Below, piece by piece: positions 25,945-34,451 of a stretch of DNA of 64,000 bases (the first letter of the stretch is position 1; the number at the start of each line of letters is the position of its first letter). The notes below the pieces were generated by a model. That model was given only the letters and a program-made list of their open reading frames with translations. It did no database searches and was not told where the DNA came from. The stretch lies in assembly GCA_946405435.1 (NCBI GenBank), contig CAMJHF010000011.1, forward strand, positions 1 through 64,000, read 5' to 3'. The translations under genes were made by a program, and so were the position numbers. The DNA comes from an uncultured Bacteroidales bacterium. GTDB lineage: Bacteria > Bacteroidota > Bacteroidia > Bacteroidales > UBA932.

Positions 25945-27507
25945 ATGGAGTCCGAACACCAAGAAAAAGACCTTGTGGTCGATGTGGGCTCGGCAGAGGT
26001 GCGTCTGGCGCTGCTGGAAAATCACCGGCTGATCGAGTACAACAGAGAATCGAGTCAGGGTCACAGTTTTTCGGTGGGTGATGTGTATCTTGGCAAAGTC
26101 AAGAAAATACTTCCCGCACTGAATGCTGCTTTCGTGGATATCGGGGACAGCAAAGAGGCGTTTGTCCATTATCTCGACCTGGGCCTTCATTTTGATGCAT
26201 TCGACAAGTTCGTGCGGGACAGCAATCCCAACCGCGACCTTGCCGAGCTCTTCACCGGCATCAAGGTGGGCGCTCCTCTCTCGAAAGATGGCCGCATAGA
26301 GGATTACCTCAAGCCCGGTCAGCTGATAATAGGACAAATAGTCAAAGAACCCATTTCCACCAAAGGATCCCGACTGACTGCGGAGATTTCATTGGCAGGA
26401 CGCAACATCGTACTGCTCCCTTTCGCCGAGAAAGTGAGCGTTTCCCAAAAGATTACCTCCAAGGAGGAAAAAAGAAGACTCGAAACCTTGGTCGGCAATA
26501 TCCTTCCCCAGAACTACGGTGCTATCATCCGCACCGCAGCCGAGGGCAGTTCCGCCTCCGTGCTTGTTGCGGAACTCCGCTCGCTGATCGAAAAGTGGGA
26601 GAGTGCCTGGAAAAAGATTTCGAAAAACAAAAGCGTGGGGCTGCTCTTCACCGAGTACTCTAAAACCACCACCATCCTGCGGGACCTTCTGAATGATTCG
26701 TTCACGAACATCTACGTGAACGACGAGAAAATCTACGAAGAAATCCGCCGCTACATTTCCCTGATCTCCCCCGAGCAGGAGAAGATCGTAAAGCTTTACG
26801 ACGGCAAGGATCCCATCTTCGACCACTTCGAGGTCACGCGCCAGATCAAAAGTTCATTCGGGAAGGTGGTGCCGATGAAGCAGGGCACATATCTCGTTAT
26901 AGAGACCACGGAGGCCCTCAACGTCATCGATGTCAACAGCGGCATCCGCGCCAAGACCAGCGACCAGGAAGAGAACACCTTCGAGGTGAACAAACTGGCG
27001 GCTGAAGAGATTGCCCGGCAGCTGAGGCTCAGGGATATGGGCGGAATCGTCATCGTGGACTTCATCGACATGGATTCCGTGGAGCATCGCAACGAACTGT
27101 ACAAATACATGATGGAACTCATGTCGAGCGACAGGGCCAAGCATAACGTGCTGCCGCTTACCAAGTTCGGGTTGATGCAGATTACCCGCCAGAGAATCCG
27201 CCCCGTTACCGAAATCAACACCACCGAAAAGTGCCCGCTGTGCCATGGCACAGGCAAGATAGCTTCTACGGTGGTTATCGACGAGCAGATTGAACGCAAA
27301 CTCGCCGACCTGGTCGAAAGGACCGGGCAGAAACAATTTACGCTGAAGACCGGTCCCATTCTGGGTGCCTATATCACCAGGGGCTGGAATTCATTCGTCA
27401 GCAAATGGAAACGCAAGTACCGTTGCAAACTCAAGGTCCAGGAAATCACGGACTACAGCATCCTGCAATATGAATTCTATGATGAATCAGGAAAGCCGCT
27501 CGACTAG
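25945..27507 (+). CDS. rng: ribonuclease E/G family protein
   Basis: A 520-residue endoribonuclease acting in rRNA maturation and mRNA decay. The N-terminus (DLVVDVGSAEVRLALLENH) leads into an S1-like RNA-binding domain (GDVYLGKVKKILPALNAAFVD). The catalytic metal site is around VIDVNSGIRA and GGIVIVDFIDMD. The zinc-link CPLCHGTGKI lies near residue 433. The length and the lack of a C-terminal scaffold fit RNase G rather than RNase E. ATG 25945 is preferred over upstream TTG 25924, which falls in the terminator T tract. Confidence 0.93.
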   Translation: MESEHQEKDLVVDVGSAEVRLALLENHRLIEYNRESSQGHSFSVGDVYLGKVKKILPALNAAFVDIGDSKEAFVHYLDLGLHFDAFDKFVRDSNPNRDLAELFTGIKVGAPLSKDGRIEDYLKPGQLIIGQIVKEPISTKGSRLTAEISLAGRNIVLLPFAEKVSVSQKITSKEEKRRLETLVGNILPQNYGAIIRTAAEGSSASVLVAELRSLIEKWESAWKKISKNKSVGLLFTEYSKTTTILRDLLNDSFTNIYVNDEKIYEEIRRYISLISPEQEKIVKLYDGKDPIFDHFEVTRQIKSSFGKVVPMKQGTYLVIETTEALNVIDVNSGIRAKTSDQEENTFEVNKLAAEEIARQLRLRDMGGIVIVDFIDMDSVEHRNELYKYMMELMSSDRAKHNVLPLTKFGLMQITRQRIRPVTEINTTEKCPLCHGTGKIASTVVIDEQIERKLADLVERTGQKQFTLKTGPILGAYITRGWNSFVSKWKRKYRCKLKVQEITDYSILQYEFYDESGKPLD

Positions 27508-27514
27508 AGCGGCT
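27494..27514 (+). terminator. rho-independent terminator overlapping the rng stop codon
   Basis: AGCCGCTC (27494-27501) pairs with GAGCGGCT (27507-27514), followed by TTTTT; the TAG stop is in the loop. Confidence 0.85.
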
Positions 27515-27539
27515 TTTTTGTGAGTTATGTAGCTTGTAA

Positions 27540-28658
27540 CTAGAATTCTATACTCTTGAACCAGTTGGAACCTATACCAAGGGTGTGGTAGTAATGCAGG
27601 GAAATCTCAGGGCGGAGCAAGGTGTGCATGTGATTCTTGGTGGCCTGGTTGAATTTGTAGGGGGCAGAGACGCCCATGGCCGGAGCGGCGTAGAGTTCGA
27701 AGTAACCGTTTCCGCTGCCAAGGCGCCATGAAAGACCCAGCCTTGGGGTAAGGACGATGGCGGCTTTATCGCTGTAACCGTTCATATCAACAGAAGCAAA
27801 ACCTAACGACAACGCTCCGACGGGAGAAAAGTCTTTGTCGTTCAAGCGGTAGCGCCCGTTAAGCGCAAAAGCCAACTCTGTTTTACCGGTGAACTGATGA
27901 TATTCTCCTTCATCGGCATGGAAATACCTTTCGCCGGGAGATACCTCGATACCGGCGCTCAGCTTAGGATTGAGGCGGTAACCGACAAATATGCCGAAGA
28001 ATGGCATTAATTCGGGATCGGAGGTGTTGCCAATCTTGTAATTTTTGTCGATGCCGCCACCGACGAATCCTCCGACTTCAAGGCCGCTTGAATGGAAAGG
28101 GCGATCAGGGCGTGATCTGGAGCTGCTTCCGCTTTTCCTGTGGAAATCGAAGGTTGTGGTGATGGCAAAACCGTGAGATGCTGCGCCGTTGTCGGTATTG
28201 ATAGTCATCAGGTGGCCTGCGTTTATGAGCATGTCGGCGGACGGCGAAAGCCTCATCATTACGCCTGGCATAATGGAAAGCCTGATGAGAAAAATTTCAT
28301 GTTCGAACTGGCCGATGGCATGCAGCCTGTTGCGAACAAGGAAAGATACTTTTGAACTGGAAGGGAAGTAAACGCGATTCTCGAAGAATGCCCCAAAGGA
28401 GGCTGTAGGATCTTCTACCAGAGGGACTTCCAACTGTAAGCCGCCGCCTATGAACACCTGTTCGGAAACGTCTTTTCCCAGCCCCAGATCGATATAACCG
28501 TTGGAGATGCTTTGAGGTGCCCCAGTGTCTGCGCCTACACCGAAACCTGGGGTAAAACGGAAACCTCGGAACTGCGAGGGGAGTTCTGACTCACTTTGTG
28601 CAACAACAGGCGCGCTGAACAAAGCCAGCGAGGCCAAAAAGAAGATAAATCGTTTCAC
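27540..28658 (-). CDS. outer-membrane beta-barrel-type protein
   Basis: A 372-residue exported protein. The Sec signal ends near SAPVVAQ. The mature part is rich in alternating hydrophobic/Gly-aromatic strands (GFGVGADTGAPQ; FIGGGLQLEVPL; FVGYRLNPKLSAGIEVS), as in porin-like barrels, and the C-terminus ends in aromatic-rich strand sequence (NWFKSIEF), the usual barrel-assembly signal. I recognise no specific family. It is the last gene of a leftward group that includes a small RHH-like protein and a thioredoxin-fold protein. Confidence 0.75.
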   Translation of the reverse strand: MKRFIFFLASLALFSAPVVAQSESELPSQFRGFRFTPGFGVGADTGAPQSISNGYIDLGLGKDVSEQVFIGGGLQLEVPLVEDPTASFGAFFENRVYFPSSSKVSFLVRNRLHAIGQFEHEIFLIRLSIMPGVMMRLSPSADMLINAGHLMTINTDNGAASHGFAITTTFDFHRKSGSSSRSRPDRPFHSSGLEVGGFVGGGIDKNYKIGNTSDPELMPFFGIFVGYRLNPKLSAGIEVSPGERYFHADEGEYHQFTGKTELAFALNGRYRLNDKDFSPVGALSLGFASVDMNGYSDKAAIVLTPRLGLSWRLGSGNGYFELYAAPAMGVSAPYKFNQATKNHMHTLLRPEISLHYYHTLGIGSNWFKSIEF

Positions 28659-28674
28659 TTTGTAAATAATTAAT

Positions 28675-28911
28675 TCAAAACAGAGTGGGATGGTTTTCTT
28701 CGAGCCCCCTGAGAACTCTTTCCATCACAGACTGACGGATGAGTGCCGAACGGGAACTTACTTTGAAGCGGCGGCAATATTCATTGATGGCCTCGAGCTC
28801 CTTGTCATTGAACAGGACCGACTTCCTGTGGATGCGGAGCATAGACTCGCGCTGCTTGTCGAAGTACGCCGGGTCAACTCCTTGAATCTTATTGTTTTTG
28901 CGCTTGCCCAT
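28675..28911 (-). CDS. small ribbon-helix-helix-like protein
   Basis: A 78-residue protein from ATG 28911, a start preferred because an upstream alternative would add an unrelated hydrophobic leader. Basic N-terminus (MGKRKNNK), then VLFNDKELEAINEYCRRF and SSRSALIRQSV, a strand-helix-helix pattern like RHH DNA-binding proteins. It ends ENHPTLF. Its start overlaps the upstream gene by 23 bases. A DNA-binding role is inferred from the fold pattern; the target is unknown. Confidence 0.65.
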   Translation of the reverse strand: MGKRKNNKIQGVDPAYFDKQRESMLRIHRKSVLFNDKELEAINEYCRRFKVSSRSALIRQSVMERVLRGLEENHPTLF

Positions 28912-29719
28912 AGTAATCACAAATATAATGAATAATTTGTTCAAGTGACTCAAGTTCAAGGCGTCTGCCCAAAATTTCGCCGTCTTTGTCGGTAAAATAC
29001 AGCCGGGGAGTGGAAATTACACCGTAAAGACGCAGGTAATCAGTCTTGAGTTCCGGGTCCCAGGCATGCACGACCCGTACATTCTTGTTGCGTATCTTGA
29101 AACTGCAGCGGAAGTGGCGCCACGCCTTTCGGTCATGTCCGCAGTACACGGCATACAATGTGGTGGGGAAGGTTATTTGTCCCAGCACCTGAGGCATGAG
29201 CTGCGATTCAAGCTTGCACTTTGCACAGCCCGTATCGAAGAAATACAGTATCGAGTAAGTGCCATCCCGCGGAATTTTGACCTTGCCCCCGCAGGGCTTG
29301 AAAAGCTCGACTTCGGGAGCCTTCATCCCGAGCAGAGTGGAACGGTTGAACGAGGTGAAAAGCTCCGCGTCCATGCGGTCGAACTCGCTGCGCATGGCGA
29401 TGGTACCCGGTTTGAACCAGGTGTCGTAGATGTGGATCGCCACGGCCTCTTCGCCCATGACAGGGGAGTCTTTGTAGTGGTCGTACAGCCAGAGGGCGAT
29501 GTGCCTTGTGGTAAGGGAATCCTTCACCGAGCTGATGAGGAAGTCGCTCTCGGCCTTTTTGACATCTATGCTTTCCCGTTCGATCGCAGCGCTGTAACGC
29601 ATGAGCATGGTGTCGAGCCTGGCAAATGCGGCGCTGTCGGGCACGGCGGACATTTCGGCTCCAGCAGCTCCGGCAAACGAAAGGAAAAGACAAAACAGAA
29701 CAATGGATATCTTGCGCAT
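28889..29719 (-). CDS. exported thioredoxin-fold protein
   Basis: A 276-residue protein from ATG 29719 with a signal peptide (MRKISIVLFCLFLSFAGAAG). An N-terminal helical region (~30-130) precedes a thioredoxin-like domain with ILYFFDTGCAKCKLES; the CxxC (Cys-Ala-Lys-Cys) is near residue 165. The C-terminal part keeps the cis-Pro-type turn (YGVISTPRLYFTD). This resembles Bacteroidota periplasmic thiol-disulfide or AhpC/TSA-type proteins with an N-terminal DUF5106-like region. It probably reduces or isomerises disulfides in the periplasm. It follows coaD by 17 bases. Confidence 0.8.
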   Translation of the reverse strand: MRKISIVLFCLFLSFAGAAGAEMSAVPDSAAFARLDTMLMRYSAAIERESIDVKKAESDFLISSVKDSLTTRHIALWLYDHYKDSPVMGEEAVAIHIYDTWFKPGTIAMRSEFDRMDAELFTSFNRSTLLGMKAPEVELFKPCGGKVKIPRDGTYSILYFFDTGCAKCKLESQLMPQVLGQITFPTTLYAVYCGHDRKAWRHFRCSFKIRNKNVRVVHAWDPELKTDYLRLYGVISTPRLYFTDKDGEILGRRLELESLEQIIHYICDYYGQAQKQ

Positions 29720-29736
29720 AACGAACACCCTTGAGG

Positions 29737-30207
29737 CTATTTGACGGGGGGCAGGACTACGCCTTCGGGGACAAAGAGGGAAGTGTCGCCGTGGTGGCGG
29801 AGGATGTCGCGGACGGCGCTTGAGGAGATGTGCGCGAATTCCTGGGCCGTGGGAATGATGATAGTTTCTATTTCGGGAGCGAGGCGGCGGTTGGCGTCGG
29901 CGATGGCGCGCTCGTTCTCGAAGTCGAGCATGTTGCGGACGCCCCTGACTATGTGCTGGATCCCGAGGTCGCGGCACACGTCTACGGTAAGGCCGTCATA
30001 TTCAATCACCTGTACGTTGTCCAGACCGGAGACAGCTTGGCGGATGATGGCTTTTTTCTGCTCGTTGGAGTAGAATCCGGTTTTGTCCTGATTGACGCCT
30101 ATGGCGACTATCACGTTGTCGAACATGGTCAGCGCGCGCCTCAGGATATTGAGGTGGCCTGCGGTAAATGGATCGAAGGATCCGGGAAATAGAGCTGTCT
30201 TGGCCAT
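29737..30207 (-). CDS. coaD: phosphopantetheine adenylyltransferase
   Basis: A 156-residue enzyme of coenzyme A synthesis that makes dephospho-CoA. The nucleotidylyltransferase signature ALFPGSFDPFTAGH is at the N-terminus; VRGVRNMLDFENE and the late EFAHISSSAVRDI match the family. Length is standard. It is divergent from ung, with both promoters in the 40-base gap. Confidence 0.96.
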   Translation of the reverse strand: MAKTALFPGSFDPFTAGHLNILRRALTMFDNVIVAIGVNQDKTGFYSNEQKKAIIRQAVSGLDNVQVIEYDGLTVDVCRDLGIQHIVRGVRNMLDFENERAIADANRRLAPEIETIIIPTAQEFAHISSSAVRDILRHHGDTSLFVPEGVVLPPVK

Positions 30208-30214
30208 AACGGTG

Positions 30215-30222
30215 CAAAGATA
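30215..30222 (-). promoter_or_regulatory. -7 box for coaD
   Basis: TATCTTTG on the minus strand, 7 bases before the coaD ATG; a nearly leaderless mRNA is expected. Confidence 0.6.
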
Positions 30223-30235
30223 CTGTTTTTTATCT

Positions 30236-30243
30236 TATATTTG
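30236..30243 (+). promoter_or_regulatory. -7 box for ung
   Basis: TATATTTG, 4 bases before ATG 30248. The box decides the start, since a frame reaching back to 30092 would cover coaD and both promoters. Confidence 0.6.
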
Positions 30244-30247
30244 TAAT

Positions 30248-30919
30248 ATGGTTGAAGTCAAGATAGAAGACTCCTGGAAGCAGGCCCTTTCGTCCGAGTT
30301 CGAGAAGCCTTATTTCGCTGCGCTCTCGCAGAAACTGCATGAGGAAAAGTCCGAAGGCTGGAGAATATTTCCGCCCGGCGGGATGATTTTCAGGGCGTTC
30401 GAGTTGTGCCCTTTGCCGGAAGTGAAAGTGGTTATTCTCGGCCAGGACCCCTACCACGGATACGGCCAGGCCATGGGCCTGTCGTTCTCGGTGCCTGACG
30501 GCGTGCCGGCGCCACCGTCTCTCAAGAATATCTTCAAGGAGATAGAAGACGACCTGGGCATACGCATGTCCGGCCGCACCAACCTTGAGCCGTGGGCGCG
30601 GCAGGGCGTACTGCTGCTGAATGCGGTGCTTACGGTGAGGGCGGGGGAGCCTACCTCCCATGCCGGCCTCGGGTGGCAAACCTTTACGGACGCCGTAATC
30701 CGCTGTATCTCCGACAGATGTGAGGGGGTGGTGTTCTTGCTGTGGGGGAATTACGCGAGGTCAAAGGCCCCGCTGATAGACTCGTCCAGACATTACGTCC
30801 TGCAGGCCGCTCATCCCTCGCCGCTTGCCCGTGGCGCATTCTTCGGGTGCAAGCATTTCTCGCAGGCGAACGCCATCCTGCGCGCCACCGGGCGGGAACC
30901 TATAAACTGGCAACTTTAA
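30248..30919 (+). CDS. ung: uracil-DNA glycosylase
   Basis: A 223-residue base-excision repair enzyme that removes uracil from DNA. Family 1 motifs: VVILGQDPYHGYGQAMGLSF with catalytic Asp67, the Leu-containing AAHPSPLA near the C-terminus, and WGNYARSK. Length matches E. coli Ung (229). I start it at ATG 30248, right after the TATATTTG box. Confidence 0.96.
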   Translation: MVEVKIEDSWKQALSSEFEKPYFAALSQKLHEEKSEGWRIFPPGGMIFRAFELCPLPEVKVVILGQDPYHGYGQAMGLSFSVPDGVPAPPSLKNIFKEIEDDLGIRMSGRTNLEPWARQGVLLLNAVLTVRAGEPTSHAGLGWQTFTDAVIRCISDRCEGVVFLLWGNYARSKAPLIDSSRHYVLQAAHPSPLARGAFFGCKHFSQANAILRATGREPINWQL

Positions 30920-30944
30920 GTCTTTCGAATAGCGGGCAACTGTT

Positions 30945-31931
30945 CTACTGCTTCGTCAGGTAGCTGTCTTTCTCTTCCCTTGGGGCGATTGTCGTTTCCA
31001 GGATGCGGGTGTCGCGGTCTGTCGGGACCAGGAAGAATTCGGGGCACTCGGCCGGCACCAGCATGGTCTGGCCTGCGGACAGAGGGAAACGGGCGGTCTG
31101 CCCGAGGATCTCAAGCTGGACGGAAGCTTCGCCCTGCAGGCAGCTGTAGAGTATGAACGAATCGAAGCGCTCGCTGTAGATGTGGAGCGGGTCTGTGAGT
31201 TTGAGCAGAGTGACGGTAAACTCCGGAATATCAACCAGTTTCTGAACCGCGTCGCCGGGATGCGAGTGGGGCGGCTCCGGAGCCTTCCAGGCTCTGTAGT
31301 CTATGAAGTCGAGAGCCTCGACAAGCCCCAGCGAGGGATCGAACTCCTCCGCGCTGACCTCATCTCCCCAACTGTACATGCAAAAGTCGAGAGGGGAGGA
31401 CTCGCTGATCTCGAGCAACTCTATATCTCCAATTGCGGCGTGGGGTACGCCAGGGCGTATGTGGAGGAACTGCCCTTCGTATGGTGCGACGATATTCATC
31501 AGCTTCTCAATGCTGCCGTCCGAGCAGGCAGAAACAACTTCTCCGGCGTCGGTGTCGTGAGCGAAGCCTATGATGAGCCGGGCGTTCTTGCCGGCCTTGA
31601 GCACGTACCATAGTTTCTCGCGTCCCAGAAAGTCGTAACGCTGGACGGCCGTGTCGGCATCGGGGTGAACGCGCAGGGGCATCTTGCCGTTTACTTTGAT
31701 ATGCTTGACTTGCACGGGGAACTGGCGGCCCCAGAAGTTGAAAACATTTTCGCCCACGACCCTGTCCATGTATGTGTCCATGACCTCGCTTATGGCGTTC
31801 CCGGCCAGCCAGCCGTCGCGTACGAGAGAATCGCGGTAGCCAAGGTCGGCAAGGCAGAACTCGTCGGAACCCCAGGAATACTCGTCCTGAAGGGAGCAAA
31901 AGCGGAAAGGATATAATTTCTTTTCTTCCAT
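30945..31931 (-). CDS. manA: class I-type mannose-6-phosphate isomerase
   Basis: A 328-residue zinc enzyme that interconverts mannose-6-phosphate and fructose-6-phosphate. Metal and active-site motifs: VKHIKVNGKMPLRVHPD, EKLWYVLKAG and GVPHAAIGDIELLEISESS; a C-terminal cupin-like half follows. ATG 31931 (MEEKKLYPFRF) is chosen because a TATTTTTG box stands 6 bases upstream. It joins fructose-6-phosphate metabolism with mtlD and nagB encoded earlier in the window. Confidence 0.88.
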   Translation of the reverse strand: MEEKKLYPFRFCSLQDEYSWGSDEFCLADLGYRDSLVRDGWLAGNAISEVMDTYMDRVVGENVFNFWGRQFPVQVKHIKVNGKMPLRVHPDADTAVQRYDFLGREKLWYVLKAGKNARLIIGFAHDTDAGEVVSACSDGSIEKLMNIVAPYEGQFLHIRPGVPHAAIGDIELLEISESSPLDFCMYSWGDEVSAEEFDPSLGLVEALDFIDYRAWKAPEPPHSHPGDAVQKLVDIPEFTVTLLKLTDPLHIYSERFDSFILYSCLQGEASVQLEILGQTARFPLSAGQTMLVPAECPEFFLVPTDRDTRILETTIAPREEKDSYLTKQ

Positions 31932-31937
31932 AGAGTG

Positions 31938-31945
31938 CAAAAATA
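31938..31945 (-). promoter_or_regulatory. -7 box for manA
   Basis: TATTTTTG on the minus strand, 6 bases before the manA ATG. Confidence 0.6.
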
Positions 31946-31983
31946 CGGAAAATTCAGTATATTGCCGAAACTTATTTTGGCTT

Positions 31984-32559
31984 ATGAAAGGCATCAACAT
32001 CTTTTTGGCAGACGGCTTCGAGGACATGGAAGCCCTTGCCACGAACGACGTCCTCAAAAGGGGCGGACTCGACGTCAACCTGGTCTCCATCTACGACGAC
32101 ACACCTGTGTCCAGCTCTCACGGAGTGATTGTAGACGCTGCATTCGCTCTTGACGAGGTGGACTTGAATGCATCGCCGGACGGCCCGGAGGATATAATGA
32201 TTTTCCCAGGCGGCATGCCTGGCACAAAGAATCTTGCTGCCTGTGAGCCCCTGATGAAGGCCATGAAGGCCCATTACGCCGCAGGAGGCACCCTGGCTGC
32301 GATCTGCGCAGCTCCGGGCCTGGTTCTCGGACGCCTCGATTCTCTTGAAGGAGTGGAATTCACTTGTTTCGAAGGATTCGAAGAGCTCCCGCAGAGCAAG
32401 GGCGGCAAGTTCGTCCCGGCCCCTGCTGTCCGCAGCGGGCGTGTCATCACCGGCAGGAGCGCAGGTCATGCCGTTACTTTCGGCCTGGAGATACTGGGCT
32501 ATCTGCATCCTGAAAGAGTTGAGGACGTAAAACACTCGTTGTACTTATGGACAGTGTAA
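31984..32559 (+). CDS. DJ-1/PfpI family protein
   Basis: A 191-residue cytosolic protein of the DJ-1 (YajL/ThiJ) type. The nucleophile-elbow Cys108 is in LAAICAAPGLVLG and the partner Glu16 in LADGFEDMEALA. PGGMPGTKNL precedes it and the helix after GRSAGHAVTFGLEI completes the fold. DJ-1 relatives act in protein or metabolite damage repair; the precise substrate is not decided by sequence. The next gene starts 13 bases inside its 3' end. Confidence 0.92.
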   Translation: MKGINIFLADGFEDMEALATNDVLKRGGLDVNLVSIYDDTPVSSSHGVIVDAAFALDEVDLNASPDGPEDIMIFPGGMPGTKNLAACEPLMKAMKAHYAAGGTLAAICAAPGLVLGRLDSLEGVEFTCFEGFEELPQSKGGKFVPAPAVRSGRVITGRSAGHAVTFGLEILGYLHPERVEDVKHSLYLWTV

Positions 32560-32927
32560 GGGCGGATAAATATCTTTGGGCCATAAGGGTTTACAAAACC
32601 CGCAGCGAGGCCACGGACGCTTGCAGCGGCAACAAGGTGCGCATAAATTCAGTCGTGGCCAAGCCCAGCAAGGCGGTCAAGATAGGGGATGTCCTCGAGG
32701 TCCACAAAGGCCCCGCGACCTTGACCTACAAGGTCCTGCAGCTCAGCGAGAACCGTATGGGAGCCCAACTAGTGCCGGACTATGCTGAAGATCTTACTCC
32801 GGAGTCGGAGAGGGCCAAGTTCCATGCTCCGAGGGAAACTATCGTGATGCGCCGGGACAAAGGCGCCGGCCGCCCCACTAAGAAAGACCGCCGGACTCTC
32901 GACGCCTTGATGGACCTGCTTGACTAG
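32547..32927 (+). CDS. S4-domain RNA-binding protein (Hsp15-like)
   Basis: A 126-residue protein. Residues 4-60 form an S4 domain (VRADKYLWAIRVYKTRSEAT; GNKVRINSVVAKPSKAVKIG), as in Hsp15, which binds stalled 50S subunits. A basic tail (RRDKGAGRPTKKDRR) follows. It is translationally coupled to the DJ-1 gene. The last 50 bases overlap, tail to tail, the convergent permease gene, an unusually long coding overlap. Confidence 0.9.
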   Translation: MDSVRADKYLWAIRVYKTRSEATDACSGNKVRINSVVAKPSKAVKIGDVLEVHKGPATLTYKVLQLSENRMGAQLVPDYAEDLTPESERAKFHAPRETIVMRRDKGAGRPTKKDRRTLDALMDLLD

Positions 32928-34104
32928 CGGACAGCAAGGCTATGACCAGCCCGGTCAGCGCCACGCCGGCTGCTGTAAGAAGCACGTCGGTAAACTTGAG
33001 CACCACCGGATACGAACTCACGAGGAAGTTCCCGGGCATCTTGACCAGTCCGAGGTGCTGCTGCAGGAGCGCCAGTGCGATACCGGCCACAAGCCCTGCA
33101 ACCAGGCCGCAAAGCGATATCAGCCAGCCTTCCAGCACGAAGATGCGCCTGACCAGCGCATCGCTTGCCCCCATTGCCCTGAGCGTGGCGATGTCCTCTT
33201 TCTTTTCGATGATGAGCATGGACAGTGAACCGAATATGTTCAGGGCCACTATCAGGACCACGAACATCAGGATCAGGAAAACGGCCAGCTTCTCGTACTT
33301 CATCATCTTGAAGAGCATAGGCTGCTGCTGATAGCTGTCGAGCAGGGTGCAGCGGTCGGAATAGTCATTACGGAAGCGCCTGACAGCCCTGGGACTGTTG
33401 TCGGCGAGCCGGATTTCCACTCCGCTTACGGACTCGGAATTGCCAGTAATCCTTTGCATTATCTCAAGCGGGAGGATCAGCAACTCGGCATCGGTGTCGC
33501 TGCTTATGCTGAAAATGCCTGCGGGAGCGACCTTTTCGCATCGGGCCGATGCCGCCGGATTGCTGACGGAGATGGATGCGTTGCGGTCGGGGTAATAGAC
33601 TTCGAGGGGGTCGAGGAACCTTGTATGTATGCCGAGGGTTTGGGCCAGTCCGGCCCCCAGCAGGGCTGTTGGGATATCTCCCCGGTGCAGGGTAATCTCT
33701 CCCTCGGTGAGGTGTCCGCCCAGGCGGCTTTCGGAGGTGTAGGCGTCTTCGACACCTATTGCACGGGCTACTGACTGGGTTCCTGAATAATTGAGGAAAA
33801 CGTTGTCTTCCAGGCAGTAACATACAGAGCGCACCCGCGGATCGGAGGCTATTTCGTCTATCAGGGCGGAATCGGGGCGGAACTTGGCGGCGCCCTGCGG
33901 GTCTACCAGAAGCAAGTCGGGATTGAGGTCTCCGAGATTGCTTTTAATAATTGAATCGAAGCCGTTGTAGACGCTGAGAATCAGGATCAGCGCGGCCGTT
34001 CCGATGGCCATTCCGGCCGCGCTGATCGCCGATATCACATTTATTACGTTATGGGACTTTCGGGCGAACAGATACCTGCGTGCTATGAATAGCGGCAGGT
34101 TCAT
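32878..34104 (-). CDS. FtsX/LolE-type ABC transporter permease
   Basis: A 408-residue inner-membrane protein: an N-terminal helix (NVINVISAISAAGMAIGTAA), a ~200-residue periplasmic domain and three further helices near the C-terminus. The IARRYL start and the KKEDIATLRAMGASD coupling motif before the second helix match LolC/LolE-type permeases, which move lipoproteins or other lipidated cargo. No ATPase gene is adjacent, so the substrate is uncertain. It follows rbfA with a 4-base overlap. Confidence 0.88.
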   Translation of the reverse strand: MNLPLFIARRYLFARKSHNVINVISAISAAGMAIGTAALILILSVYNGFDSIIKSNLGDLNPDLLLVDPQGAAKFRPDSALIDEIASDPRVRSVCYCLEDNVFLNYSGTQSVARAIGVEDAYTSESRLGGHLTEGEITLHRGDIPTALLGAGLAQTLGIHTRFLDPLEVYYPDRNASISVSNPAASARCEKVAPAGIFSISSDTDAELLILPLEIMQRITGNSESVSGVEIRLADNSPRAVRRFRNDYSDRCTLLDSYQQQPMLFKMMKYEKLAVFLILMFVVLIVALNIFGSLSMLIIEKKEDIATLRAMGASDALVRRIFVLEGWLISLCGLVAGLVAGIALALLQQHLGLVKMPGNFLVSSYPVVLKFTDVLLTAAGVALTGLVIALLSASQAGPSRRRESGGLS

Positions 34105-34451
34105 TTGCGGAGCAATTCTTCGATGTGCTCGGCGTAGTCAAGCGTAGAGTCCAGGAAGAAGTCGATTTCCGGCACGATCCTCAACTGCGAACCTACCTGC
34201 CGGCCAAGCTCGCCGCGTATCGTTTTTTTGTTCTCTTCCAGAATCTGCATTACCTTGGCCTGCTTGGCGGAGGGGAAGATGCTCACGAATACCTTTGCTA
34301 TGCTCAGGTCGGGGCTGATCCGGACTTCGCTCACGGTGACCATGGCCCCGTCGAAAACGGCCATTCCCTTGCTGCGTATAATCTCGGCAAGGTCGCGCTG
34401 TATTTCGCGGGCGACTTTGAGCTGGCGGGTTCCTGCAGGTTTGTTATCCAT
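34101..34451 (-). CDS. rbfA: ribosome-binding factor A
   Basis: A 116-residue KH-like protein that assists late 30S maturation. [37 protein letters not shown] and [19 protein letters not shown] fit the family. It overlaps tyrS by 8 bases and the permease by 4, forming a leftward translation-linked operon. Confidence 0.94.
   Translation of the reverse strand: MDNKPAGTRQLKVAREIQRDLAEIIRSKGMAVFDGAMVTVSEVRISPDLSIAKVFVSIFPSAKQAKVMQILEENKKTIRGELGRQVGSQLRIVPEIDFFLDSTLDYAEHIEELLRK

Noticed and set aside
29720..29977. N-terminal extension of the thioredoxin-fold gene
   Set aside because: Covers coaD in another frame and is Arg/Pro-rich; the signal peptide at ATG 29719 gives a better start.
30092..30247. 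Upstream extension of ung
   Set aside because: Overlaps coaD and both promoter boxes; ATG 30248 gives the normal Ung length.
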